Below are positions 44,150 through 54,581 of a stretch of DNA of 64,000 nt, piece after piece. The translations under genes were made by a program, and so were the position numbers. The notes under the pieces are model-generated. The model had not been told where the DNA came from. It did no database searches and was given only the letters and a program-made list of their open reading frames with translations. How positions within the stretch are numbered: position 1 is the first letter of the stretch; every line of letters starts with the position of its first letter. Source of the stretch: Posidonia oceanica (Eukaryota > Streptophyta > Magnoliopsida > Alismatales > Posidoniaceae); the NCBI GenBank assembly GCA_037176725.1, contig JAZBRS010000013.1, positions 9,179,001-9,243,000 of the forward strand, written 5' to 3'.

Positions 44150-45588
44150 CCCCCTGCTATCTTGATGATTTTCCCATTGTGAGGGAATTTCAAGCATTGG
44201 TGCCGAGGAGATGATACTCCTTTTAAACTATCCAGCCATTGTCTCCCCAGGATGATCTAATATTGGACATTGATGTGTATGACGATTAGTTGGGTTAGAA
44301 CCTGAGCTGGTCCTATCCCTATTTTTGTGGTCCACTTGCTGTGTGCTTTTCTTTTGCTGTCATCATACCCGGCAATCATCATATCAATGGGGGTTAAGGA
44401 AGCCTCATTTACGCCCAAGGCTCGTATTGTATTTAACGAGCAAATGTTCATTGATGCACCAGTATCTATAAGCACTTCAGAAATTAAGTGATTGTTTATA
44501 AAAATGGTTACATTCAATGGTGCTTTTCTCCTTTCTATTGGTGCCAACTCGCTATCAGCAAAGATAATGATAGGTTCTACGAAGGCTGCTGTAGCTATAA
44601 CATGGAGTTCCTCTGCCGGCATATCTGGGGCGACTTGGGCCTTCTCTAGCACTTCTTGCAGAGCTTTCCGGTGTTGATTTGAGCTGTTTATGAGGTCATA
44701 GATCGAGATCCTGGCCTGTGTCTTCTTTAACTGCTCTAGGATGTCATATTCCCCTGACCCAGGTCCTACTTCAGGTTTGACTGGCTCTGTTTGCTCTGCT
44801 GGTGGTATGATTCGGTTTGACATCCTCCCTCCTCTGGTGATGGGCGTGGCGGCCTCATTTCCTTTGCACGAGTCACTGGATGCTCCTTTCTTGAATGGCC
44901 AGGCGAAGATGGACTTCCCCCGTATAAATCTGCCAAGCTCCGATGGCTTTGTAGCCCTAGCTTGTTGTTCTGTTGGCACTCGGAAGATTTGGGATGACGG
45001 AGTAGTAGTGTTCTGGAATACTGAAGTGTTGAGGGCCAGCAACTGATTTGACGAGGGCCTAGCTGTCCTGAAAATTGGGGAGACTGGTGGCGACAGCAGC
45101 TTGGGATCCCACAGTGGTGATTTTCTCCATGGCAGACGTTGTAACTCCTCCTCTTCCCGAAGGGTTGCAATTTGTGGCTCCGGTATCTTGAATGTGCATA
45201 GAATCCCTGGTCGATTAGCTGAAATGCTGACGACCGCTCCTTGGTATTTGAATTTTAGCATTTGATGAACCGAAGATGCTACAACCCCGACCTCTGCTAG
45301 CCAAGATCTCCCCAGGATGAGTGGCTCCAGGACTTCCTCCTTCATCATGATCATCGAAGTGACACTAATCAAAGGACCGACTGTGATTTCCATGGGCATT
45401 GTCCCTAGTGCCAATTTCTCCTTCTGATCAAACCCGATGCACATAAAGGGAGTTCTATCTAGCTCACCCTCATTTAGCCCTAAGCTCCGGAGTGTGGAGA
45501 GAGAACTGAGGCTTCGACTTGCTCCAGTGTCAACCAATACTCCTTCCAGCACATGATCGTTGATGTCCACTGTGATGACAAGCAGCAA
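44150..45588 (-). pseudogene. Two successive retropepsin domains
   Basis: Aspartic protease 1 (about 45570-45210) has VLVDTGASRSL, a GF flap-like segment, ILGRSWL and a HQMLKF end. Protease 2 (about 44520-44170) has VLIDTGASMNI, AGYDDSKRKA, ILGRQWL and RHQCLKF. Each has its own DTGAS and ILGR core, about 360 residues apart. A TAG just before ILGRQWL breaks the second. Normal Tat polyproteins have a single retropepsin, and the second one here sits in the usual place before the G-patch. Confidence 0.8.
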
Positions 45589-45651
45589 CTCTTGCTTATG
45601 TGGGGGCGGAAGCTCTAAATCTTTGAAGACTATATTTTCCCATTCAAATTG

Positions 45652-47232
45652 CTAATTGGCTTTGTGAACTTGGTTTTCTTCCTCTATAACTTCTTGTGGT
45701 TCCTCCACTACTGCTGTGAGATTGAACTGGCTAAGGAGCTCCTGAACTGTTAGTCCCTCATCTGCCTCACTGTCCCAATCATCATCTGAGATTACTTCCC
45801 AATGTTCAGCTTGGCTGTCCCTGTTTGCTTCTGGTATAGCATGGTCGCCCCAGTCTTTTGATGTTAGCGGATTAGGGAGTCGTTCGTCCTGGAATGCCAT
45901 GACTTGGTGCTTAGGGAGAGGATCACTGTAGACCTGTTGAGACGTCCCTGTCTGCTTTCTCTGTTTGGCTCTTTTGAACAGGACATCCCATTCGAACACA
46001 TCTACCTCTACCATGTCATAGACTACATCTCTGAAAGTCCAATAGTCATTGATGTTGTGACCATGTACCCTATGGAACAGGCAGTATTTGTTCTGGTCAC
46101 AATTTGGCAATTCAGGCCTGGCTGGCGGGAGTTCAATTGCTTTTGCCTCCTCTAGCTCTATGAACATATCTGCCAGCGTGACTGGTAGAGGAGGGTAATG
46201 GTCTCTTCTTCCCCTTTTGCGTGACAATGGAGGGGGGACATTGTGGTAACCGCTCCCGTTCCCAGTGTTGTTGGGGAGATTTCTGTTGTTGGTCTGGCCA
46301 TTTTGATTGCCCCTAGTCCATTACTGCCGGGGAGCATTCCACATAGGGCGGATTTGTTGTTGAGGGGGAGGGTTATTCCATGCCTGCTGTTGTTGAGGAG
46401 GGCGGCTCCATGCTTGCTATTGAGGAGGAGGGTGGCTCCATGCTGGCTGTTGAGGAGGAGGAGGAGGATAGCTCCATGCTGGCTGTTGCTGTGGAGGAGG
46501 GTGGCTCCAGGTTGGCTGCTGTGAAGCTAGTATAGCCCTTTGTTCGAATGGCCTGGGTGCGGAGCCCATCTTGTTGACGACTCCGGTCACGCCCTCTACT
46601 ACCTGTGTTTTCCGGCTCTTCTTTGGCTCCTCCATGAATTCATGCAGATTTTCTTTAACGGAGGCCGCCACTTCATATAAGGCCGTCACATTAGGACAGT
46701 AGGCATTTACGAGCCCCTTCTTCATTGGTCCAGTGGTGCTTGCAATGAGGGTCTGGACCACCTGTCTCTCCGAAATGCTCAGCCCTGATCTGGCCGCCAT
46801 TTCCCACCATCTGTTGGTGAATGTCACCCAGCTTTCACCTTGTTTCATGACCTTCTTGCTTAGGTCGTGGAAGGTTGGCTTGGGGTCTATCTTGTGCTGG
46901 TATTTTGTGAAGAAGCTCTCTTTGATTTTATCAAAGCTGCTGAGGTCTTCTTTGGAGAGAGTGAGAAACCAATCCATTGGCTCTCCTTCGAGTGAGTAGA
47001 AGAACAGGTGTATCACGAGCCCCAAATCGTGAAAGTAGGGGGCTGACTCCATTTGGAACCGCACTAAGTGTCTGAGTGGGTTAGTGGTTCCGTTGAACTT
47101 GGGAGTCTTCAGGTATTTGAAGCCTAGAGGTAATCTGAATGGGGGAAACCGGCTCATGTCAAAGTTTGCCGGAGCCTGGGTATGTACCCCTAATGCACTG
47201 AGCATTTTTCTCATCTCATCCAAATTTGTCAT
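45652..47232 (-). pseudogene. Gag of the inner element
   Basis: A Retrotrans_gag capsid domain spans about 47150-46600 (FNGTTNPLRHLVRF, GEPMDWFLTL, QGESWVTFTNRW). A Pro/Gln/Trp-rich segment of short repeats (QQPAWSHPPPQ, 46520-46370) follows, then a finger YCLFHRVHGHNINDY whose last Cys has become Tyr (near 46080), and an acidic end. Stops occur in the Gln-rich part (about 46417 and 46320). The upstream start is unclear, because the frame before 47232 has a stop shortly beyond. Confidence 0.8.
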
Positions 47233-47857
47233 CCCAGCTGATGGGGTCGGGACATGTGAATTGAAGGACGGATGGTTCTACTGCTGATGGAGGTAGCTGT
47301 TGCAGAAGTATTGAGATGCGACCTGCTCGTATCGCAGGGGAGATGCCTGATGGTAGTGATGATCTGGCCTAGGCTGATTGCCTGCCAAAGGTGGTTGGAG
47401 ATGATGTCTTGGATGGACTCCTTCCTTGTACTCGCCATGTGGCATGTAATTGTGTTGTTGAATCAAGGGGTTAGCCCTTGAGTTATAAGCTCCGTTGAGC
47501 GCTGTGCCCTGACCTGGGTGGTTTGTGTCCGGCGGTGGATTGCCATTTTGTCCCTGTATAGATCTTTAAGGGTATGGTCCGCAACTGGCCTTCGTTGTCC
47601 TTCACCGAGATGGGGTGGCTGCTGGAGGTTGTTCTGACATGGCCTCGTTGGGGCTGATGTCTCTTCATTTAAGAACTAGTACATGGCTTTGTACTGGATC
47701 GAGTCCGGATCCAAGGCTTCTCCGGTGATCGGGTGGTAGATTGTGGACTCCTCTTTCGAGGTACTTACTGAGTCTGACCTCTCTCTTTCTGGCTGTTCAG
47801 CTTCAAGAATTTGATTCATCATTGCAGTAACTTTGAGATGGAATTGGCTTCAAGGCG

Positions 47858-47914
47858 TAATACGCCTCAGAGTGCGACATATAACGTTGGACGCAGTAAA
47901 CCACGTGTTCAACG
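47858..47914. repeat. Hairpin block in leader, copy 1
   Basis: ACGTTGGACGC faces GTGTTCAACGT across about ten bases. Two C-to-T differences would still pair as G-U. GCGTAATACGCC precedes it. Confidence 0.6.
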
Positions 47915-48247
47915 TCCCCAGTTGTATTTCCTCCTATTCTTTTCCTGTCTTCTCTTCTCAGCCTTTCTCTCTTTTTTTTTGGCTTTTCTGATTTTTTTTT
48001 ATGATTTTTCTTTTCCCTTTTTTTTGCTTTTCTGCTTTTTCTTTTTTTTTCTCTTTTTGTTTTTGAAGGATTACAAGTGCAAAGAAAAGGAAATTACAAG
48101 AACTTTAATACAGATTCCTAAAAAAAGAAGTAAAAATAAACAGAGCTGCCCCTAGTTGATACTGTCACTGTTTTGGGTTTTTCAATGTCTTCCCCTGCCA
48201 AACAAATCACACAAAGGAGCTAAAATATGATAGCTACACAGAGAATG

Positions 48248-48305
48248 CGTTAGATGCGAAATCTACTGCGTATAACGTTAGACGCAGGGATCTCAACGGC
48301 TAACG
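48248..48305. repeat. Hairpin block in leader, copy 2
   Basis: GCGTTAGATGC faces GCGTATAACG, then GTTAGACGC leads to GGCTAACGCC. These are members of the same hairpin family. Confidence 0.6.
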
Positions 48306-49012
48306 CCCTGTTTCAGAGAACTGCACAGAAACACTTTCAAACAGCGATTTAAGGTTTTAATTTTTGTTTTCGCTTTGAGATTAATGCTTTAAACATGCTG
48401 TAGCTCTCTGGGTTCCTTAAGGCTTAGGTATGGCTTCTCTTTTTTTGGAATTTCTAAGGCTCCTCACAAAATGGGTGGGAATTTTTGGTACTACCCCCTA
48501 CCTCAACTCCTGAGGATGTTATGGGGAGCCCGAATACATTTAGGTCCCTACCCCATAGAGGTAGAGCCCAGCGTACTCAGAATTGATTGGGGCACTCTCG
48601 TATCCACACACCAAACACAATCAAACCACCGAAAGGGGGAGGGAGGAATACAAGTCAAAGCTTGAGGTTCTAATTATCCTTCACAAAAGGCCAAGGAAGA
48701 AGGAGGGCCCCTTGTGAAAGAAAATGACAACACAAGTACCTTTCCTAAGTCCTTTGCAACAGAGGTGCTTGGGACCTAGATGGTTACTTGTATAGCTCAA
48801 GGAATAACACAAACAATTAGTTCCCATGAGGGCCATGCAAGTCATAAAAAGATTCGATTTTTTGTTTTGTTTTTTTTTTAAAAGCACCCGAAGGAAAATA
48901 AGGTTCCGGTCCCTACAGCAAAGCTGATCACCTCACACCTCAGTCCTTGGGCCAGTTATAACAAGAAAACTAAGAGGAATTTTAAAACATAAAGGTTTTT
49001 GTTCAGTAGTCG

Positions 49013-49070
49013 TTAGACGTGGATATTGCAGCGTCCAATGTTAGACACGCCAAATCACGCGTATAACGTA
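49013..49070. repeat. Hairpin block in leader, copy 3
   Basis: CGTTAGACGTGG faces CAGCGTCCAATG, followed by GTTAGACACGCC and ACGCGTATAACGT. Confidence 0.6.
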
Positions 49071-49328
49071 CTGACAGTATTTTTTCAGAAAAACAGTAAC
49101 TTTTACAGATCACCCCCACGCCCGAGAATCCAAAGAGAAGGAGGAGGTGATTTCAGTTATTCAAACGTGGAAAACAAATGGAAAAGATCACGACGCCTCA
49201 AAACACTACGAGGAATTTCGCCGCTCCTTTAAAACATACAAGAAAATAAAACTAAACTAAGAATGTCAATAATGAGGAAGAAGAAGAAAGAAGGACTTAC
49301 TCACCTTGCACAGGGGCACTTCTAGCGG

Positions 49329-49348
49329 TCCCACCGTAATCGCCAAAC
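49329..49348 (-). promoter_or_regulatory. Primer binding site of the inner element
   Basis: Minus strand GTTTGGCGATTACGGTGGGA starts right after the LTR terminus CCACA. The TGG start fits a tRNA CCA end. I do not name the tRNA. Confidence 0.65.
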
Positions 49349-50748
49349 TGTGGATATGGGGTTTTGGAGGTGAGAAGAAGAGGAAGAGGAGGAGGCTGCT
49401 TGTTTTTGCTCTTTTTACTCTTTTCGCTCTTTCTCGGGGTCCCCTTTTTGTATCCAACTCCGTCACTCCATGTGTGATGGAATTAGTGTGATCGCCACTC
49501 TCGGTTCGCTTTTGCCGGCCCTCGAGACGCCTTGGGGGAGATGTGATGTAGTTGCGGGTTCAGCTACCTTGGGACAACGCCAGCGTTGCCCAAGGATGCC
49601 TGTGCTTGGTGAGCTCTTTCTTACTTCTTCTTCCTTGTATGACAAACGTTAGCAAAACAAAAGAAACAAAATAATACAAAGATGGATCAATATGTGTAGT
49701 AACTTATCCAAAATGAGTAGAAAAGAAAATAACGAAGCATAATGAAATACGTACCCGAGAGGTTTGATCCCCCCCGATTGCAACTACTTAGAGATGTATG
49801 CTTAGCTACAACAATATATGAACTCAAAATAAAATGCTTGATTATGTTATGGAATTGAACATGTGATATCAGAAATGAAAATAAAATAAAAATAGAGTCC
49901 CCTTTATCTATGCACAAAGTGCAAACTGTGTTGGCATGAAGCCAATAACGACAAAGGGATACTCAAGCTTTCCGAAGACTCTCCGCTTTTCAAAATCTCT
50001 CTTCTCTCTTTCAATTCTCAAGGGCCTCACTTCTCCAGGATTTTTAATCTCAAGAGAGCATGTGAATTCCCAAAAATCCTTTTTCTCTCTCAAAATCCCT
50101 CCTCTATCCATCAATTTCCCCCGTCTTTTTTTTTAGTGGGGGTACCCCTGCTTTTATAGAAGCAGGGGAGGAACAAAAAAAGACACAAATGCCAAGTCAG
50201 CAGAATTTCCTATTTCAAAAGTGTTATACGCTTGAAAATCAGCGTATAACGTTATAAGCGAGAGAACCCGCGTATAACGACCTCCGAGGCATAACTGCTA
50301 GGATCATAGAAGATTCTCCAATTAAGGAGTCATTAAGTGTGTTTAAACTCGGCTTTCATGGCTTTGATCGGTCAACAGATTCCAAAGAAGGCAAATAATG
50401 ATTTTTGCATTAGGCCAAATAAGGAAAGTTGTGGGGCTGACTGGGTTGCCACGTTGGACGCTGGAAAAGCAGCGGCCAATGTTAGCCACTGGAGAACCAA
50501 CGGCCAACGTTGTACGCTAAGATATCAGCGTACAACACCCTCAGTCAGCTTGACTTCCAAATTTAGTCAGGACATGAAGAACACACAGGTTGCCGACATT
50601 TGGGGCTTAGATAAGGATAACATTATGGACTCGAGAGAAAACATTTGGCTCAAGTGAAACATTCTGGATTGGGCAGAGGGCTTCTAAGAGCGACCTAATG
50701 CAAGAGACTACACTAACATGAAGGGAGTGCCAAAACGGAGTATCTACA
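49349..50748 (-). repeat. 5' LTR of the inner Gypsy element
   Basis: 1,400 bp, partner of 26384-27782. Its TATA hairpin is at 50145-50168 and its hairpin clusters are at 50223-50279 and 50450-50536. It drives the element's minus-strand transcript. Confidence 0.95.
50223..50536. repeat. Hairpin cluster in inner-element 5' LTR
   Basis: Includes the perfect GTTATACGCT (50223-50232) / AGCGTATAAC (50241-50250) and GTTGTACGCT (50509-50518) / AGCGTACAAC (50527-50536), each with an 8-nt loop. GTTGGACGCTG (about 50453-50463) faces CAGCGGCCAAT. Confidence 0.85.
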
Positions 50749-53176
50749 CTTGCTTCTTCGATCGAGGACAAGCCTTTCCGCGCGCCTTCGTTCCGGTCGG
50801 ACGAAATCCTGCCTGCTTGCTTCCTCGGTCAAGGACAAGCCCTTTCGTGCGCCTTCGTTCCGATCGGACAGAGTCCCACCTACTTGCTTCCTTGGTCAAG
50901 GACAAGCCCTTCCGTGCGCCTTCGTTCCGGTCGGACGGAGTCCCACCTGCTTGCTTCCTCGGTTGAGGACAAGCCCTTTCGTGTGCCTTCGTTCCGGTCA
51001 GACGGAGTCCCGCCTGCTTGCTTCCTCGGTCGAGGACAAGCCCTTTCGCGCACCTTCGTTCCGGTCGGACGGAGTCCCGCCTGCTTGCTTCCTAGGTCGA
51101 GGACAAGCCCTTCCGCGCGCCTTCGTTCCGGTCGGACGGAGTCCCGCCTGCTTGCTTCCTCGGTCGAGGACAAGCCCTTCCGCGTGCCTTCGTTCCGGTC
51201 AGACGGAGTCCCGCCTGCTTGCTTCCTCAGTTGAGAACAAGCCCTTTCGCACGCCTTCGTTTCGGTCAGATGGAGTCCCGCCTACTTGCTTCCTAGGTCA
51301 AGGACAAGCCCTTCGGCGTGCCTTTGTCCCAGTCGGTCGGACGGAGTCTCGCCTGCTTGCTTCCTCGGTTGAGGACAAGACCTTCCGCGTGCCTTCGTTC
51401 CGGTCGGACGGAGTCCCGCCTGCTTGCTTCCTCGGTCCGCGTGCCTTCGTTCTGGTCGTACGAAGTCCCGCCTGCTTGATTCCTCAGTTGAGGACAAGCC
51501 CTTACGTGCACCTTCATTCCGGTCGGACGGAGTCCCGCCTGCTTGCTTCCTTGGTCGAGGACAAGCCCTTGCACGTGCCTTCATTCCGGTTGAACGGAGT
51601 CCTGCCTGCTTACTTCCTTGGTCGAGGACAAGCCCTTCCGCGTGCCTTCGTTCCAGTCGGACGGAGTCCCGCCTGCTTGCTTCCTCAGTCGAGGACAAGC
51701 CCTTCCACGTGCCTTCGTTTTGGTCGGACGGAGTCCTACCTGCTTGCTTCCTCGGTCGAGGTCAAGCCCTTCCGCGCGCCTTCGTTCTGGTCGGACGGAG
51801 TCCCACCTGCTTGCTTCCTCGGTCGAGGACAAGTCCTTCCGCGCGCCTTCGTTCCGGTAGGACGGAGTCCCGCCTACTTGCTTCCTTGGTTGAGGATAAG
51901 TCCTTCCGCGCGCCTTCGTTCCAGTCAGACGGAGTCCCGCCTGCTTGCTTCCTCGATCGAGGACAAGCCCTTCCGTGCGCCTTCATTCCGATCGGACGGA
52001 GTCCCGCCTGCTTGCTTCCTCGGTCGAGGACAAGCCCTTCCGCGCACCTTCATTCCGATCAGACGGAGTCCCACCTGCTTGCTTCCTCGGTCGAGGATAA
52101 GCCATTTCGCGTGCCTTCGTTCCAGTTGGACGGAGTCCCGCCTGCTTGCTTCCTAGGTCGAGGACAAGCCCTTCCGCGCGCCTTCGTTCCGGTCGGACGG
52201 AGTCTCGCTTGCTTGCTTCCTCGGTCGAGGACAAGCCCTTTCGCGCGCCTTCATTTCGGTCGGACGGAGTCCCGCCTGCTTGCTTCCTCGGTCGAGGACA
52301 AGTCCTTCCGTGTGCCTTCGCTTCGGTTGGACAGAGTGCCGCTTGCTTGCTTCCTCAGTGGAGGACAAGCCCTTCTGCGTGCCTTCGTTCCAGTCGGACG
52401 GAGTCCCGCTTGCTTGCTTCCTCGGTCGAGGACATGCCCTTCCGCGTGCCTTCATTTCAGTCGGACGGAGTCCCACCTGCTTACTTCCTTGGTCGAGGAC
52501 AAGCCCTTTCGCGCGCCTTCGTTCCTGTCGGATGGAGTCCCACCTACTTGTTTCCTTGATCGAGGACAAGTCCTTCCGCATGCCTTCGTTCCAGTCAGAC
52601 GGAGTCCCGTCTGCTTGCTTCCTCGGTCGAGGACAAGTCTTTCCACGCACCTTCGTTCCGGTCAGACGGAGTCCCGCTTGCTTGCTTCCTTGGTCGAGGA
52701 CAAGCCCTTCCGTGCGCCTTCGTTCCAGTCGGACGGAGTCCCGCCTGCTTGTTTCCTCGGTCGAGGACAAGCCCTTCCGTGCGCCTTCATTTCGGTCGGA
52801 CGGAGTCTCACCTGTTTGCTTCCTTGGTCGAGGACAAGCCCTTCCGCGCGCCTTCGTTCCGATCGGACGGAGTCCCGCCTGCTTGCTTCCTCGGTCGAGG
52901 ACAAGCCCTTTCGTGCGCCTTCGTTCCGGCCGGACGGAGTCCCGCCTACTTGTTTCCTCGGTCAAGGACAAGCCCTTTCGCACGCCTTCGTTCCAGACGG
53001 ATGGAGTCCCGCCTACTTGCTTCCTCGGTCGAGGACAAGTCCTTTTGCACGCCTTCGTTCCGGTCGGACGGAGTCCCGCCTACTTGCTTCCTCGGTCAAG
53101 GATAAGCCCTTTTGCACGCCTTCGTTCCGATTGGACGGAGTCCCGCCTGCTTGCTTCCTCGGTCGAGGACGAGCCT
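50749..53176 (+). repeat. 67-bp satellite array, main part
   Basis: About 36 units at exact 67-bp spacing where measured (50954, 51021, 51088). Each contains CTTCCTCGGTCGAGGACAAG and CCTTCGTTCCGGTCGGACGG. Variation is mostly single transitions. The monomer has almost no stop codons, and 67 is not divisible by three, so open frames of several hundred codons appear in all frames. They are a by-product. Confidence 0.95.
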
Positions 53177-53423
53177 TTCCTTTCAGGCTGGCATCCCTAA
53201 CTGTTCGACTGACACCTGTCACAATGTCTAGAGTGTTTCTGCTGCCCCCTGATATCGTTCCCCGATACCAGGGGAATCTTTTTTTGCTGCCTTGAGGTAT
53301 CGTTCCTTTCCTTTCGGACTGGCAGTCCTAACTGCCCAGACGGCAAGCACGCTAATCTTGTCTGGCGCCCCTTCTCTCGGCCTGATGACCCCCAATCATC
53401 CAGCAACGAGTCGGCATACTCCC
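53177..53423 (+). repeat. Degenerate repeats flanking the 67-bp array (right)
   Basis: Carries GGCTGGCATCCCTAACTG, GATACCAGGGG and GGCAGTCCTAACTGCCC phrases shared with 25586-26128. Confidence 0.6.
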
Positions 53424-53660
53424 CTTTGCGCCGCATCGCATCTCATCGCATTTCATTGCATCCTCTTTGTACCGCATCGCATCTCATCGCATTTCATTGT
53501 GTCCCTTTTGCACCGCATCGCTTCTCATCCCATATCATCGCATTTCATTGCGTCCCATTTGCACGGCATCGCATCTCATCACATATCATCGCATTTCATA
53601 GCATCTCTTTGCATCGCATACCATCTCGTTGCATTTCATCAAGCATTCGCATGAGCATTA
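53424..53660 (+). repeat. CATCGCATCTCATCGCATTTC-type short-repeat array
   Basis: Irregular arrays of CATCGCATCTCATCGCA and ATTTCATTGC words, in units of 5-10 bp and blocks of about 55 bp. No coding sense. Confidence 0.85.
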
Positions 53661-54581
53661 GCATTTCATGGACATCGATTTAATCGCCAGGATTACGCGG
53701 AGGTCCGCACTCGCATAGTCTGTATTGGGCTGATATCCCTTCTATCCGGTCGGCCGCCATCGTATCACTTTACATTGCATTACACTGCATTACATTACAT
53801 TACATCGCATTACATTGCATACATTACATTGCAATACATTGCATTACATTACACTACATTACATTACATTGCATTACATCACACTACATTGCATTACATT
53901 GCACTACATTGCATACATCGCATTATATTGCACTACAATACATTACATTGCACTACATTGCATCGCACTACATTACATTGTATTACATTGCATACATTAC
54001 ATTGCATTACATTGCACTACATTGCATTACATTGCATACATTACATTGCATCTCATTACATCGCATCGCGTCACATTGCACGGCATCAACATCACATGCT
54101 AGATAGCTACATTTACATCACACTTTTTAGGTATCCCCAGTAGAGTCAGCAACATGTATCGCATAACATTGCATCTCATACACAACATCTGTATTGCCTT
54201 CCCTTAGAGCAGAGCTCAGTGAATGGCACCCCCACGTCTGAACCGTACACCGCTCAGCGCACAGCATCTGCATCGCCTTCGCTTAGAGCAATGCTCGACG
54301 AATGGCACAACCATGTCTGAACCATGCACCGCTCAGCACGCGCCAGCATACCATCAGCATTTCAAGACTAACACTAAGTTTGCATCCTGACTTTTGCATT
54401 TTTGCATTGGCATTTGCATTTGCATTTGCATTGCGGCAACGAGTCACGACTTTTCGGTGCATCCGCCGAATAAGTGACTCACGCCGACAGCAATATTTCT
54501 CCCACCGACTTCAAACGGGGTGTCCTTGTCAACCCTGAGCAACGACCTTGGTCCCCTCGACCTAGCTCAGGGAGGGGCATT
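53661..54581 (+). repeat. ACATTGCATT short-repeat array and 3' end of outer element interior
   Basis: 53765-54100 is almost entirely made of ACATTGCATT/ACACTACATT words. 54195-54345 holds a two-copy repeat around GAATGGCAC and ACCGCTCAGC. 54400-54440 is TTTGCATTTGCA-like. The stretch ends with AGGGAGGGGCATT, the outer element's polypurine tract, next to the LTR start at 54582. Confidence 0.8.

Larger units (their letters stand above)
39406..47232 (-). pseudogene. Inner element gag-pro-pol polyprotein
   Basis: The polyprotein yields capsid, protease, RT, RNase H and integrase. From 47232 to 39406 nearly everything lies in one minus-strand frame, interrupted by a small number of stops. The exception is the linker 43807-43133, which is open in another frame. 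This could reflect two indels or the spliced intron known between PRO and RT in Ogre elements. A strong acceptor-like TTTTCATTTCCTAG lies near 43040-43055 on the minus strand, but a matching donor was not settled. Individual domains are listed separately. Confidence 0.85.
47233..49328 (-). other. Leader of the inner element with hairpin blocks
   Basis: Untranslated leader between PBS and gag. Hairpin-family blocks lie at 47858-47914, 48248-48305 and 49013-49070. 47940-48060 is a T-rich tract on the plus strand. Short open stretches before gag (47668-47240) are broken and not assigned. Confidence 0.6.
26384..50748 (-). mobile_element. Inner Ty3/Gypsy element, Tat lineage, 24.4 kb
   Basis: The element has 1,399- and 1,400-bp LTRs and the target duplication CTTGC (26379-26383 and 50749-50753). 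It is oriented on the minus strand: PBS at 49329-49348, gag-pro-pol from 47232 to 39406, polypurine tract at about 27783-27797. LTRs are about 96-97% identical by eye, so it is younger than the outer element. Two RNase H domains, a very long 3' region with satellites, and antisense genes after integrase place it in the Tat lineage (Ogre/Grande/Retand relatives). In known Tat elements such antisense extra ORFs also lie between integrase and 3' LTR. Stops in pol make this copy defective. Confidence 0.95.

Noticed and set aside
51424..53295. A 623-codon open frame (and 468- and 306-codon ones nearby)
   Set aside because: They lie in the 67-bp satellite. The unit has almost no stop codons and its length is not divisible by three, so all frames are open. 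The peptides are only repeats of the monomer.
53775..54143. Open frames of alternating His/Tyr/Ile/Thr
   Set aside because: They translate ACATTGCATT words; low-complexity array, not a gene.
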